From Oxytricha trifallax (taxonomy: Eukaryota > Ciliophora > Spirotrichea > Sporadotrichida > Oxytrichidae), in NCBI GenBank assembly GCA_000711775.1, contig ARYC01002517.1, positions 1 to 64,000 of the forward strand: a stretch of DNA of 64,000 nt. Reading direction: 5' to 3'. The first letter of the stretch is position 1; the number at the start of each line of letters is the position of its first letter. Shown piece after piece: positions 38,278 to 50,200 of this stretch. The position numbers were made by a program, and so were the translations under genes. The notes below the pieces were generated by a model that was not told where the DNA came from, did not search any database, and saw nothing but the letters and a program-made list of their open reading frames with translations.

Positions 38278-41200
38278 ATGGAGTAATATAGCACTTATCA
38301 ATAGCAATAAAAAAATTTCTAATACGTCATGAGGAATCAATAAAATAATTTTTATTAGAATTAAGGTTATTTTTATGGGAGTTTTAGAAAATTACTTTAA
38401 CTTTCAATTATTTTAATATTGATCTCTAAATATTTTTAATATATTAATAATTGAATTAATTATTTGTTTTTATAATGGAGGTGACAATAGTATAATTAAA
38501 CATTTAAATCTTCTAATTACTAATATATTTACACTTCGATATAAATTATACTTTCATAAGCAATAGTGTGTCGATAGACAATAGATCGCTTCTCCAGCCA
38601 TAAAATACTATTTCTAAGTAGTAATAAGAACAAGAATCCATGGAATTATTGAAACTTAAGTAAATATTGAAATCTAAGCGTTAATCCCAACATCTTCATA
38701 CTAAAAGCAGGTTGAAAATGCGATTTATATTTTATTTTATTGAGTGTTAGTTTTTAATTTAGTAGATTCATTGATGCTTATTTTTATTTCAAAAATGCAA
38801 TAAGAATCAGGCAATAAATTTGGAGGCTTTGAAGACAACATAACTCAAGAGTAGTCAGCCTCCACAGTGTCTCAATCACAAAATCAATCTTTCGCCAAAA
38901 TTAATGCAATGAGAAAAAGCCAAGTTATAAACAGCAACCACAGAAACTCATAATACACACTAAATAACAGCAGTTTAGTGAACTATGAAAGCCAAAATGC
39001 TTCTTAAATCGTAAAATAATCTTCATCTCCGAAACAATAACATCACAAGAGTAAATCTATAATTACAGTTGGTAACTTGAATTCCATCAATTTACAATTT
39101 AATCAGAGTACTAATGAATCATCTTAAGCGTTTATAGGGAAGATGTCATAGTCGTCTAGTGGTGCTTAAAATAATAGATATATGAAAGCTAGATTAGCTA
39201 AAAACAGATAAGTGGTCAACTCAATCATGTCATAACAAGAGTAATGATTACATTTTTTCTTATCACTATTAATTAACAATAATAATAAGTAAGATATTTA
39301 GGTTATTGTGTGATTAATTCTTATTAAATTTTCAAAATATACAAGAGTCGGACGTACAAGGTATCACAGATGTTGATGTTTATAAGATTGGTGGACTGAA
39401 TAACCGAATAAAACACCAACAAAATATTATCGATAATAATTAAAACTCCTTTACTTAGATTAATAATCTCAAATCTTAAGAGAGAATAAAATCTGCTCAT
39501 AACGGCAGTTACAATAAATAATAGAACAGCAGTAGTAGAAAGAAATCATTAGTAAATTAGAGTTTTAATCAATAGAAATTTTACTAAAATTAATCGATAG
39601 ACTATGGAAATTAACAATAAAATTTAGTTAGTAGGTCTAACTTCAACAGTATGATTAAAGTTTAATATTCTTTTATTAGAAAAATATTTCTACTTATATA
39701 AATTAATAAAATTGATTTCATATTTAGCCTAAATATTACCATGTTTAAATAATTAAAAGTATCCAAATTGGAGGGAGCATATCATTCCAAAATTAAAGCA
39801 TATCAGAAGTGGAAGATGGAAATGTTTTATATAAAAACTTAGATATAAACAATAAAAGCTCTCAAAATATTTAAAACCTGAAAAATAAAGCAAAAATTAA
39901 GAGATCAAAGACTAATATTGGTAGAGGAAATATTAATTCTTCGTTGTCTGGTGGAAATCGCAGAAATATTTAACAAATAGATGAAATTAATAAAAAATAG
40001 AGGTCAATTTTTTATGATGATGACCAGAAAGTTTATTGATAATATTATATTTTTTAAGTAAGAACTAAATCTAGTTTAATGGGAAGTATCAAGAAGTTTG
40101 ACATTAATCATCAAAATTTTATCTTATAAAATGCAAACTTATCATTGTAATTTTTAAAATAGTAAATTTTTATAAAAATTCTCAACTGAAATAGCAAAAT
40201 TTCATGACTATGAATTCTCAAGCTAATATCTATGAAGATTCAATAAACATCAATAGACCTCAAACTACCTCTGATTTAGTAAATTTGAACTCTATATATA
40301 AACCCCAAAACCCCAATACATATATGCGTGATAGTTTTATAAGTTGGTATAGTGATGATTTAATATCGATAAATAGCGAAATTCCAAACTTCACAATTTA
40401 ACTTATTATAGGGCCTTCAAAGTGCAGTATCCAATGATCAGTAATGTGGGAAAAAAGTTCGAATTTTATTTCGGTCCCATACTTTACCATTGGATAGAGC
40501 ACAGTGCGTAGATGAAGAATATGTGGTCCTTACCCTACTTTTGACATCTGTGAGCTGAGTTGCGTCATTTGCAAGGTTCATGGGGCACTCGTTTTGAACC
40601 TCCCTCTTTTCCTTAATTCAAATTTTAATTAAATTATTAATACTATTAAATTTTAAAACTTAACTACTATGGTGGAATTCAAAGGACCATAGTCTCGTTC
40701 ATGTACACTTGCTTTAGCTCTCAAATCCTGCAAAAGCGTAGACTTCATGTCTCTCTTGCCTGCGGTCATTATTTCCAACTAGTGCAATAAAATCCCAAGT
40801 TTAATCGAGCAGGGGTTTTGGGGTTTTGAAGGGCTCTAAGCATTTATTATTAAGCTTATTTTAATTTAGATAAATTTTAATCCGATTTATACTTAGAAAT
40901 TTATCAATTCTTTATCCATACAAATCATATACAATGTATTATGATATTTATAATTTATACATAAAGTATTTATAATATCGATATAAATTTACATATTGAT
41001 AAGCAAATAATTTATATTTCTCAAATTTCTCTATTTTACTATTTTATAATTTATCCTCATATTTTTTGCATACAAATAAAAATTTTTAAGATATTTATAC
41101 TCTTAGGTCAAATTCTGTATTTAAACTATATAAAATAAATTAATCTTTATATTTTAATTATTTCATCATTTTATATCATTCTTAAATACATTCTTATAAA

Positions 41201-44200
41201 AAATGCATTATTTTATTTTTATTTATGTATTTATTTACAATTTTATAAAATTGTGAATTCAATCTTAAGCAATTTGAGAATTGGAAACAAATTGATCGCT
41301 GAAATTTCAAATTGCATCATATGACATTCACAAATTGATCTCAAGACAATAAACTTTCATTCTCAAATTAGAACTACTCAATTCCAAATATTTGAGATTT
41401 GACACAGTTGTAATTCTAAAATTCCGAGAAAATTTCCTTTTGCAAATCTAAAATTTGAGGATTGATTCTCAAATATAAAGTAAAATATAAAAAGATATAA
41501 ATTTATTCTATAAAAATATAAAATCAAATTTTAATTAGAAATTGCATTATAATAACTCTAAAATACTACTGTAATTAAAACTACAAATACTTAGAAATTA
41601 TACCTTTTTTATATAAATAAATTGACTTCCAACATAATATATAAACAAAAATAATCTAAGCAATATAGCTATCTATATTTAAAAAATTATTTATTTTGTT
41701 TAAAGATATTTAAATAGCATACAATATTTATATGAAAAATATGATTCCTAATTTTAATATAAAATTAAATACAATATATTTTGGTCTACCCAAATAAAGT
41801 ACAAAAATAAATTTATTATAAAACTTAATCATTTAATAAATTTAGCAGCAATAATACTCTGATATTTATCAATAATTTGGTTTCCAAAAATATCAGCTTT
41901 TAACAAAAAAGATAACAATATTTATTAAATTAGTTATATTTTATCAGAGGACTAAAGCTAATTATAAATTTTAAAATTATAATCTAATTGCAATCAGATT
42001 TACACTATAATGAATTGTGTAAAATTTCAATTTGAATTCAAATTTATTTGCAAATGTATCTGTATATTTATTTTCCTTTATACAAAAATTTATAGAATTG
42101 ATCATTGATTCATAAACTGAAATGCTTTGAAATTGTTGAAATGTAATAATTTATATCTTAAATTTGCAAATCTAATTAGCAATTCAATCATTCTGTCTCT
42201 TAATTTCTGAAATTTATTCCTAAAAAAAATTAAAAATATTTTAAAAACAAAACTACGAAAAAACTGGATCCAAAGAGTTTGGTACCTAGTAGAACACTAC
42301 CCACTGGCCAGGCGAGCGCTATAAGCAGCGTGTTCATCTCAAGGGGGGTATTCTTTGGATTACTCGTTACGATATCGCATAGAACATAACACGTCTAGAT
42401 TGGCGGCAAAAACAAACCCTGAATCTACAAAGGTACACAAGCCCTTGGTGTCGGCATTACCAAACTCTTAGGGGAATATAACTACGATTCAAGAGACACT
42501 GGTTAAACAATTTGAAAGTTGATCATATAAATTGATTGATTAATTTATTTAACCTTTATTGGTTAATTTTTTGTATCTGATTTATAAAAATAGGGCTGAG
42601 GATTTTGATTATAGAGAGTAATTTTTGAAAGATTAAATTATTTGAATTTTAATTTATCTTTAATTTTAATTTCCATTTAAATTAACTTACTACTTATTAA
42701 AGTAAGTTAAAACCCCATTCTCCTATACCAATAGGACTCCAATATATATAAGATTACTTATATTTTAAAACTTATTAAAAAAAATTATGGCAGTTTAAAG
42801 TTCAGTTTAAGAACTAGTAAGGGCAATAAGGGAAACTCCAAGTTCCATTTTAATTTTAATTAAATTAAAATTATTTTTAAATTTAAAACTTATTTAAATT
42901 TATCTTATATCTTTAAGATATTTTATCTCTGATTTTATAATTATAAATACATTATTTACTTTTAATTTTATATAAAATTTGAACATTCATAAAAATTTGA
43001 TCATACTTAAACTTGATAAATATTTTTACATTTATCATTCAGCAATACTTTATCCATGTAAATTTGATTATCAAATAATTATAAGTTTAAATAAAACAAA
43101 ATTTATTATATAATAGTTGATTTTTATTTGATTTCTTTCATTATTCAAAGTTTATAAGCTGTAAATAGTTATTAGAAAAAATTAAAAGCATTTATTTAAA
43201 TATAAATTAAAATCTATTTTTATTTTATATATTTCTATATAAGTTTACATATGCATATTTAACAATTGTAAAAAATACTTGAAATAAATTTAATTGAAAA
43301 TAATTTGATAAAATTTAATTGATTTCTTATAAGAAATGTTCTTTAACTAATTTTATATTTTATTTAAAATTTTTCTTGTTCAAATACAAATGAATAGTAA
43401 AGTTAGCTTATTAAATCATAAGCTTTAATGAGAAATAAAATAGAGCTCTTTATTAAATGAATTGAGTCTTATAAGGAAAAGTTTGACATAAGTTTTAAGT
43501 GAAAAATTTTATTATAAAAAAGCTTTGAGTATTTTCAAGTTTGATTTTGATTTTTCATTCTTATAAAGCTTACTTAATACTTAAGTTTAAATCTTCTTAT
43601 ATTGTCACAAGTCTTTAAGTGAGATAGATTCCAAAGCAGCTGTTAAGACATGATAGTAGCATTTCCTAACAAGATTTTGGTTGATCCTACTTATATTCAT
43701 TCCAAGCTCATTCATAAAGGCGGCCCAATAGCCTCTATAAGGGTTAACTTATCATGACTTACTTTGATTAAGCTCTAGTATTCAAGGGATTCAAGTCTCT
43801 ATTTTTAATCCAAGAGTACATAAGCTCTGCTGGAGCTAGCCTGTAATGATAAGGCCCAAGAAACATGAGCGGTAATTTGAGATTGTCATACTTTGCCATT
43901 ACTTATTAAGATCTGTGATAGGGAGCGTTATCAATCATGATAACAGTATTCTTTCTCCACTCCAAATCTATATCATCTAATGTAAGTGCAAGCTTGCACA
44001 AGAAGTACATAAATGAGTGTTGATTCGTTCTTCCCCTATTAACAGTATAGAACAACTCTCCAGTACTGGACACTCCAATAATCAAGTTCATTTGACTAAG
44101 CCTCTAAGATTTTGTAACTCTATTCTTAACATAAGGAGCTGTCCAGCCTCTTCTTCTCTCATCAGTCTAGTGCAATACTGATTCATCAATATTAATAATT

Positions 44201-47200
44201 CTCTTGCCTTCACTTAGAAAGAGTATGAATTGTTAGGCTGCATACTAGCGTTGAAGCTTACTGCTGTTATTGTTATGAAGGTTAGTTATCTACTTAACTT
44301 ACTTATAAGTCATCATTAGTTCATTCTTAAGGAACCTTCGAATCATCTACATTGAACAGTGAGCTGGATCTTTGACACTAAGCTTTTCTGTATATCTGAT
44401 ACTTAGATAGGCACTTAGTCATAAGTAAGCATATTCACTATATGAGTGCGAGCTCTGCTGTGCAGCTTCTTATACTTGCATCTATTAACTTACTTAAGAT
44501 TCCAAAAGCTTGCTTTTTTAAGGGATTGTTAAGGTACCTTCTTAACTTATAGTATGAAATGCCAAGCCTCTTCATAATCTGCTAGCAATTTAGCTTTTCA
44601 GACATCCTTAGTCTTTGAGATTCCTGAGCCAGCTTTATCTCTTTTTGCTGCTGCTCCTTTTCTTACCTCATGATCTTGAGTTATCTTCGAGGCACTATAG
44701 CTTAAAGCTAAGTATGCTATCCAAAGACTGGAAGTGAGTCTTTCATTTTATGGTTCTCTAATACCTTCTATTCTAATTCCTTCATATCAATTAAAGGGGC
44801 TCTTTCGAGCATACCTTAAGGTTCTAATTCTGATTAGGTAAAGTCAGTGTAGATCTCAAGTGTGATCTGGCCAAGAGTCTATATTTAGTGGCCATCTAGT
44901 AACGATTCCTTAAATCCTCCTAGTTTACTTACTCTATAGGTTTCCTTAGGATCAATAATAAAGCCTTTGAAATTCAAAGATTCTAATGAATCTTCCAGAT
45001 CATAGTAGTAGTTAAGCATCTCTCTTTTACTTACAGTCTCTATCTCAACATCAGCAACTGTAATGTTCCTTTAGTAAAACATATTGGTTGTATGTAATCT
45101 GCAGTATCGCTTTCATCATCTGTTTCACTACTTGAACTTCGCTCACTATCTGAACTACTAGAGCTTTTATCTTCTTCCTCTTATTGGAAAAATTCAACCA
45201 GCTTAGACTATCTCTTTTTAGAACTTGATTCCATAAGTTAAGTGCTTAATTTCCTAATAATGAATTACTTTGGTGCTGGTAGGAAATCCGCATGCGGAAA
45301 TCGGATCATGCGAAGGCATTTCATAATAGTGAAAATGACTATCTCATTATAGTAACAGTGCTGTCTTCATGAGCCAATATTTGGCTATTTAAAACGGCTG
45401 ATGGCACCCTCCTATTAGAATTTAATGAACCAAGCGTAACTTACTGGCATCAATGTTTAAGAACTAGCTTAGAAGTGCAAAAGCAAGAAAGAACTCTACA
45501 ACTTTCTCACCCAGGATTGTCGGGCCTTCTTACCCAAGCTGATTCAACCAACATTTACTTCTTCAAGTCCATCATAAGAGCAAAGAAGGAGGTAAGCATC
45601 TCTCCTTAATTGTAACCGTCTTCATAGTACATCAGAAGAGAAGACGTCAAAGTGTCCGCAGTGCCTCACATAGAGGGACTTACAGTACAGGACTTCCTCG
45701 ATTATGCGAGAGACATCCCCAGACTACTCAACTTTCTCCCTGATGAGCGAGACTGGGTCCACTTAGACAGGCAATGGATCTGTGATTTGCTCTATACCTT
45801 AGACACCGACGGTGTCACCAACATGATTCACGATGCAATGCTTTAACGGAAAGAAAGACTTGAGCAAAGCAGAGACCTAGTCATTGAAATGAGACCTGAA
45901 TTTGTTGACGCACTCTCTAGATGCCTCAGCTTCAGCAGTAAGTTTACTCTCTTTACATTTCCTTTGTAGCCGAGAGAGACAAAGCTGTGAATCTCATGAA
46001 GGACTCATCTAAAAGAAAGAGAACAAGAGATGAAATTGAAGAGGTGAAATATTATGAGACAGCCTTGAAGTCAGACAGGCAGCTCTTTCTATAAGAAACT
46101 AAGAGGCTGAAGCAAGAGCATGATAACTTGGAAAGTGATGTACTTGACTTACGCAAAATGAAGGAGCAAGTTATGCAAGACTTCGGCTCTCAGAATCTGG
46201 AAGGGCAGGTGCAGAACTTCAGCCTTTGACTTCTGCTGGTCTCTATTCTCATCCATTCTCTGAACACTACTAATAGATAGAGTTAGAATATGGTGAATTC
46301 TTTTAGAAATTAAGCTTTAAAATCATCTTCTTTTTAACCCCTCTCTTTAGGGGTTCCTATGATCTATATCATTTTTCAAGTTTCTCTTTTAATTTGAAGC
46401 ATTCGACCTCTTCATGCTCCTTGTAAGTTTCACTAAAAGACTTGTCTCTGCAACTCCTCCTTACAAGTATAACTCACTTTTCAACTGAGTCCTTAATCTG
46501 CTCTGCCTTCTCTAAAGCCTTCCTACTTCTCTTATTAGTCTGTATCTTTCCTTCCTTGCTCTTCGATCTTTCTCTGCCTGGCTCTTAAGTGATCTCCTCA
46601 TATTGGCGTCTCACGCCGTTTTTGAAGATCTTCTCAACTTCACTAATAGGCTTGTCTTAGAGCACAGGGTTCTGGCTCATCTTCTCTACAATGAATTCTA
46701 TGATAGAAGGTTAATAGAACCTAATTTACTTTGAGTGTCTGGCTCTTCAGCCACAGCTTCAGTTTTCATTTCCTCTTCAGAGGCCTTCCTTGCTTCCTCG
46801 ATATCCTTTTTGGCTCCTATGAAAGAACTTTCTACTTTTTCGACTATCTTCTCCACTATAGCCTTTACAACTGCAACTTAATGATCGATGGCTATAATCT
46901 ATTCAGAAGGAACTTCGGGCTCCTTTGCTTGATGAATAATATCCTTATCAATAGCTTCTTATTTGTCTTACAAATTAAATTATACTACATTGAACTTTTT
47001 GTCTAATATAAGGTCGATCTCATTCTACTCTACGTAAAGAAGCTACTCAGCACTATCTTTGGAGTTGAGTCTATACTAAACTCTTTGCCATCTGCCTAAC
47101 ATCACTCTAATTAGTGCTCACAAACACATCAGGGTATTGAGTCTTTTTATTTCCCTAGAGTTTATCAAGAGTGGGAAATACTACAGGTATAGCTTGAAAA

Positions 47201-50200
47201 GCTAGCTTTAAACAGTTCTCTTCAGTAAAAGAGAGATTGCTCCCAGAAAATCCCATCACTTTATGAGCTTGCTGAAAGTACTCAAGAGAGTTGATTATAG
47301 TATCAACAAAGCCATCAAACATAATCCAGTCGTACTCGTCCACTAATACGTAGCTTTGCTACCATACACTCACAGCCTTGCTGTTCTTTTGCATCTTCTT
47401 AATTAGGGCTAAGTATAGAAATAGATGCCAGTATCTTTGGCAAAGAAGTTTAGATTGCAATTAAGCTACATTGCTTTAATGACTCTCTAGTATCGTTTGA
47501 AGTCTCTTTGCACTAAGTGCTCATTCTTGCTGAGTATAAAGACTGATCTTTAAGTTTTAAGAGCAATAAGGATTGCTATAGCAATGCATATTAGGGTCTT
47601 CCCATTGCCAATACCAAAATGAATGAAGTGATTGCTGTAAAGGTTGTCACAGATATAGTTCAAACATAAGACCTGAGAGCAGTAGAATTTGAAGCCTAAA
47701 TTTTACTCCAAAGTTTCTAATTCGGCACTTACTCTTAAGAGTTCCTTTGGAGACCTGCTATTGAATCTGGATGCTACTTGATTATATAAGTTCTCATTCT
47801 TGAATAGCTAAAGAAGGTCATTAACAGCCTTTTCAGAGAAGGCTTCCATAGTCCTTGGCAATTGCATTATTCTATCAAGGTCAGAGAAGTCACAGTTTAG
47901 ACAGTTGTCAATAGTGTGAATGCTTAACTATACAATTTTTCTCGACTTGCGCATTCACAATCAACTACTATACTTTCCTGATTTGTTCAATCTTCCCTAC
48001 CCACTATTGATCTCTGCTTTGCAGTCTTAAAGCAAGGCCTTTCATAAAATGCACCATTGAGACTTTGTCGATGACTTCTTGCTTTTATAAGAAGGTTGCC
48101 CTTGTTGAAGATATGTAGTCTTTAAGACTCTAAGTTAGGGGCAGAGCATAAGGCACATATTCTTACAAAGTACTCAGTATACTCTACAGGAATGTCTCTT
48201 ATAAGGTTCAATCCACAGTCTTGCTTAAGCAAGATAATAAAAGGCACGTTCATTATAAAGAAGGAATTTGGTATTAGTTTGATGATCTAAGGGTCAATTG
48301 AAAAGTAGTGCCATGTTTAAGCCAAAAGCTGAATGATGCCTGGATTAGAATCGTTTAGCTTCTAGACTATAGCAAGCTGCTTACTTAGACATGTTGCCTC
48401 AGTAATAAAGACCAAGTTGGCTAAGCCTATAGCTTGTTCTAGCATTGGGTGACCTTATAAGTAAGAGAATTGCTTCTTATATTAAGTTCTCTTCTGGCTG
48501 ATATTTTTCCCCTGTATAGTAACTGAGGGCAGCCAAGAAGATACGAGCCTTGTAGTCTTAGTCTAGCCTTTAGTTACTTGAGATGAACTCTGTAATTAAA
48601 TAGAAGAGCCCTTGGTTCACTTAGGGCTCATTTGCCATCTCAAAGTGCTAAAGGAACGAAAAGAGTGATTGGGTGTTGCGGGCCATTATATCTTGAAGGA
48701 TCTGTTCCTTTTATTATAATTTGATTATTTGAAAATAACAAAGTGCTTGACCAACATCTAATGGCCAATGATTGAGCCATAGTTAATAACCAGCTAAGGT
48801 AAGGGTCTTGGAGCTTGCATTGATTCACTTGCTAAGCTCACAGTAGTCTGGAACTCACTCACCTTCATTTCCTCGTTTGAGAGGGAGTGGTTAAGATTTT
48901 CAGAGACCAGTGACTTGGTATCACTGATGTTCTTGGCTTTCTTGCTTTTGTTATTGTTTATAAACTTTCTCACAACGTTCTTAAAATCCCATGTCTTTTA
49001 ATAGCCTTTGAAATCCTCCTGCTACAACAGGAGACTCAAATCATAGTTGTTTAAATGGAGGAATTCCTTTGCTCTATTGATTTTGACGCTATCTTGGGCT
49101 CCCTTGTACTCAGCTTTAATGCACTTCACTTTGCCGCCCTCATCAATATTAGCCTTGGCTTCAAGATTTTCAAAAATCCGATCACCCTGCTCAAGAAGTT
49201 GAGCTAACTATTCATTTGAATTATCATTCCTTAACTCTAATATAGGTGCCTAGTAAAGGAAAAAAGCTTACAAGGGCTTCGTTCTTCAATCTATAGGGGA
49301 AAACACTCAGCAAGCTGATCCCGCTCTTGGGCTGGATTCATGGTATTTTTAAGTTTTGATTATAGTATTATATACTGGATTCTTAAATTTAATAGGTGGA
49401 TTATTAAAAAATACCACTGGATTCTTAAAATTTACTATAAGAAAAACCTCTCTCCTTCACATATCCAGTGGATTTAAAGAGCTACAGCCCGCAAACCAGT
49501 TCAAATGCATTGCTTATGTTAATACCAACATATAAAGGTGAAAAAAGTAGGCTTGCAAGAAATGGCGGACCCGCCATGGGTCTTTTGAGTGCTTTTCGAG
49601 TCTGGCCTCATTGAAAATTGGCTTTTTGGAAAAATCGAAAAATCCGAGGGCCTAATGGCGAATTCAACCCTAAACTGTTCATAACGTACATATAACCAGT
49701 AGAAATGTGCAGTGAAAGTAGAATGGAAAGCAAAGGCACTCGTTTTCGAAAATCGAGGTCATGGTTGAAGGGGTCCAGACTAGCTTTGGATTCTAGACTT
49801 CAGACTGGATTTAGACCCTATAAGAGGGGGGGTTTATACTAAAGTTGAATTTTTAAAAAAAGTAGTTGGGAAAGCTACTGGATTTTATGGACATATGGAC
49901 TAAGTATAAAATAAGGAACACTTTCAACAATATATGATCACTAGAACACTCAAAATCCAATTAGCAGCATTCTTAAAGACTCTCTTTCTAAGACTCTTGA
50001 ATTGGCCCTCTCATAATAAGTTAAATTGTGAAGTTTGGAATTTCGCTATTTATCGATATTAAATCATCACTATACCAACTTATAAAACTATCACGCATAT
50101 ATGTATTGGGGTTTATATAAATTTTAATTAATATTATTGTAAAAAACTTCTAATTATTAGACATTATTATTTAAACTCTAAGAAATCAATTCTCACTCAT

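Larger units (their letters stand above)
40299..50115. mobile_element. Telomere-bearing DNA transposon, 9.8 kb, possibly new family
   Basis: 9,817 bp with inverted ends (101 bp identical, 40309-40409 and 50013-50113) tipped by TAAACCCCAAAACCCC on the left and one repeat fewer on the right. Flanked by TATA on both sides (TA or TATA target). The inverted repeat differs from that of TBEs. Cargo in order: 89-aa ORF (minus), a 2.7-kb AT-rich stretch with a GC-rich island, DDE transposase (minus), 297-aa protein (plus), SecA-like ATPase (minus), subterminal repeats. Perfect ends and open transposase point to recent insertion. No capsid, polymerase or integrase-type gene seen, so not a Polinton. Confidence 0.85.

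Noticed and set aside
40460-40500. GTTCGAATTT, tRNA T-loop-like
   Set aside because: No matching acceptor, D or anticodon stems; the stretch is coding for the 89-aa ORF on the minus strand.
46731-47006. 91-aa hydrophobic ORF on the plus strand
   Set aside because: Antisense shadow of the SecA-like gene, whose minus frame is Lys/Glu-rich and well formed.
47155-47343. Dynein heavy-chain fragment
   Set aside because: The DEYDWIMFDGFVD stretch first looked dynein-like, but the upstream GNGKT and NEHLVQRDF order fits SecA-type motors better.
40299-50115. Polinton/Maverick or other virus-like element
   Set aside because: No DNA polymerase B, retroviral-type integrase, protease or capsid-like gene was seen; the transposase is IS630/Tc1-like.
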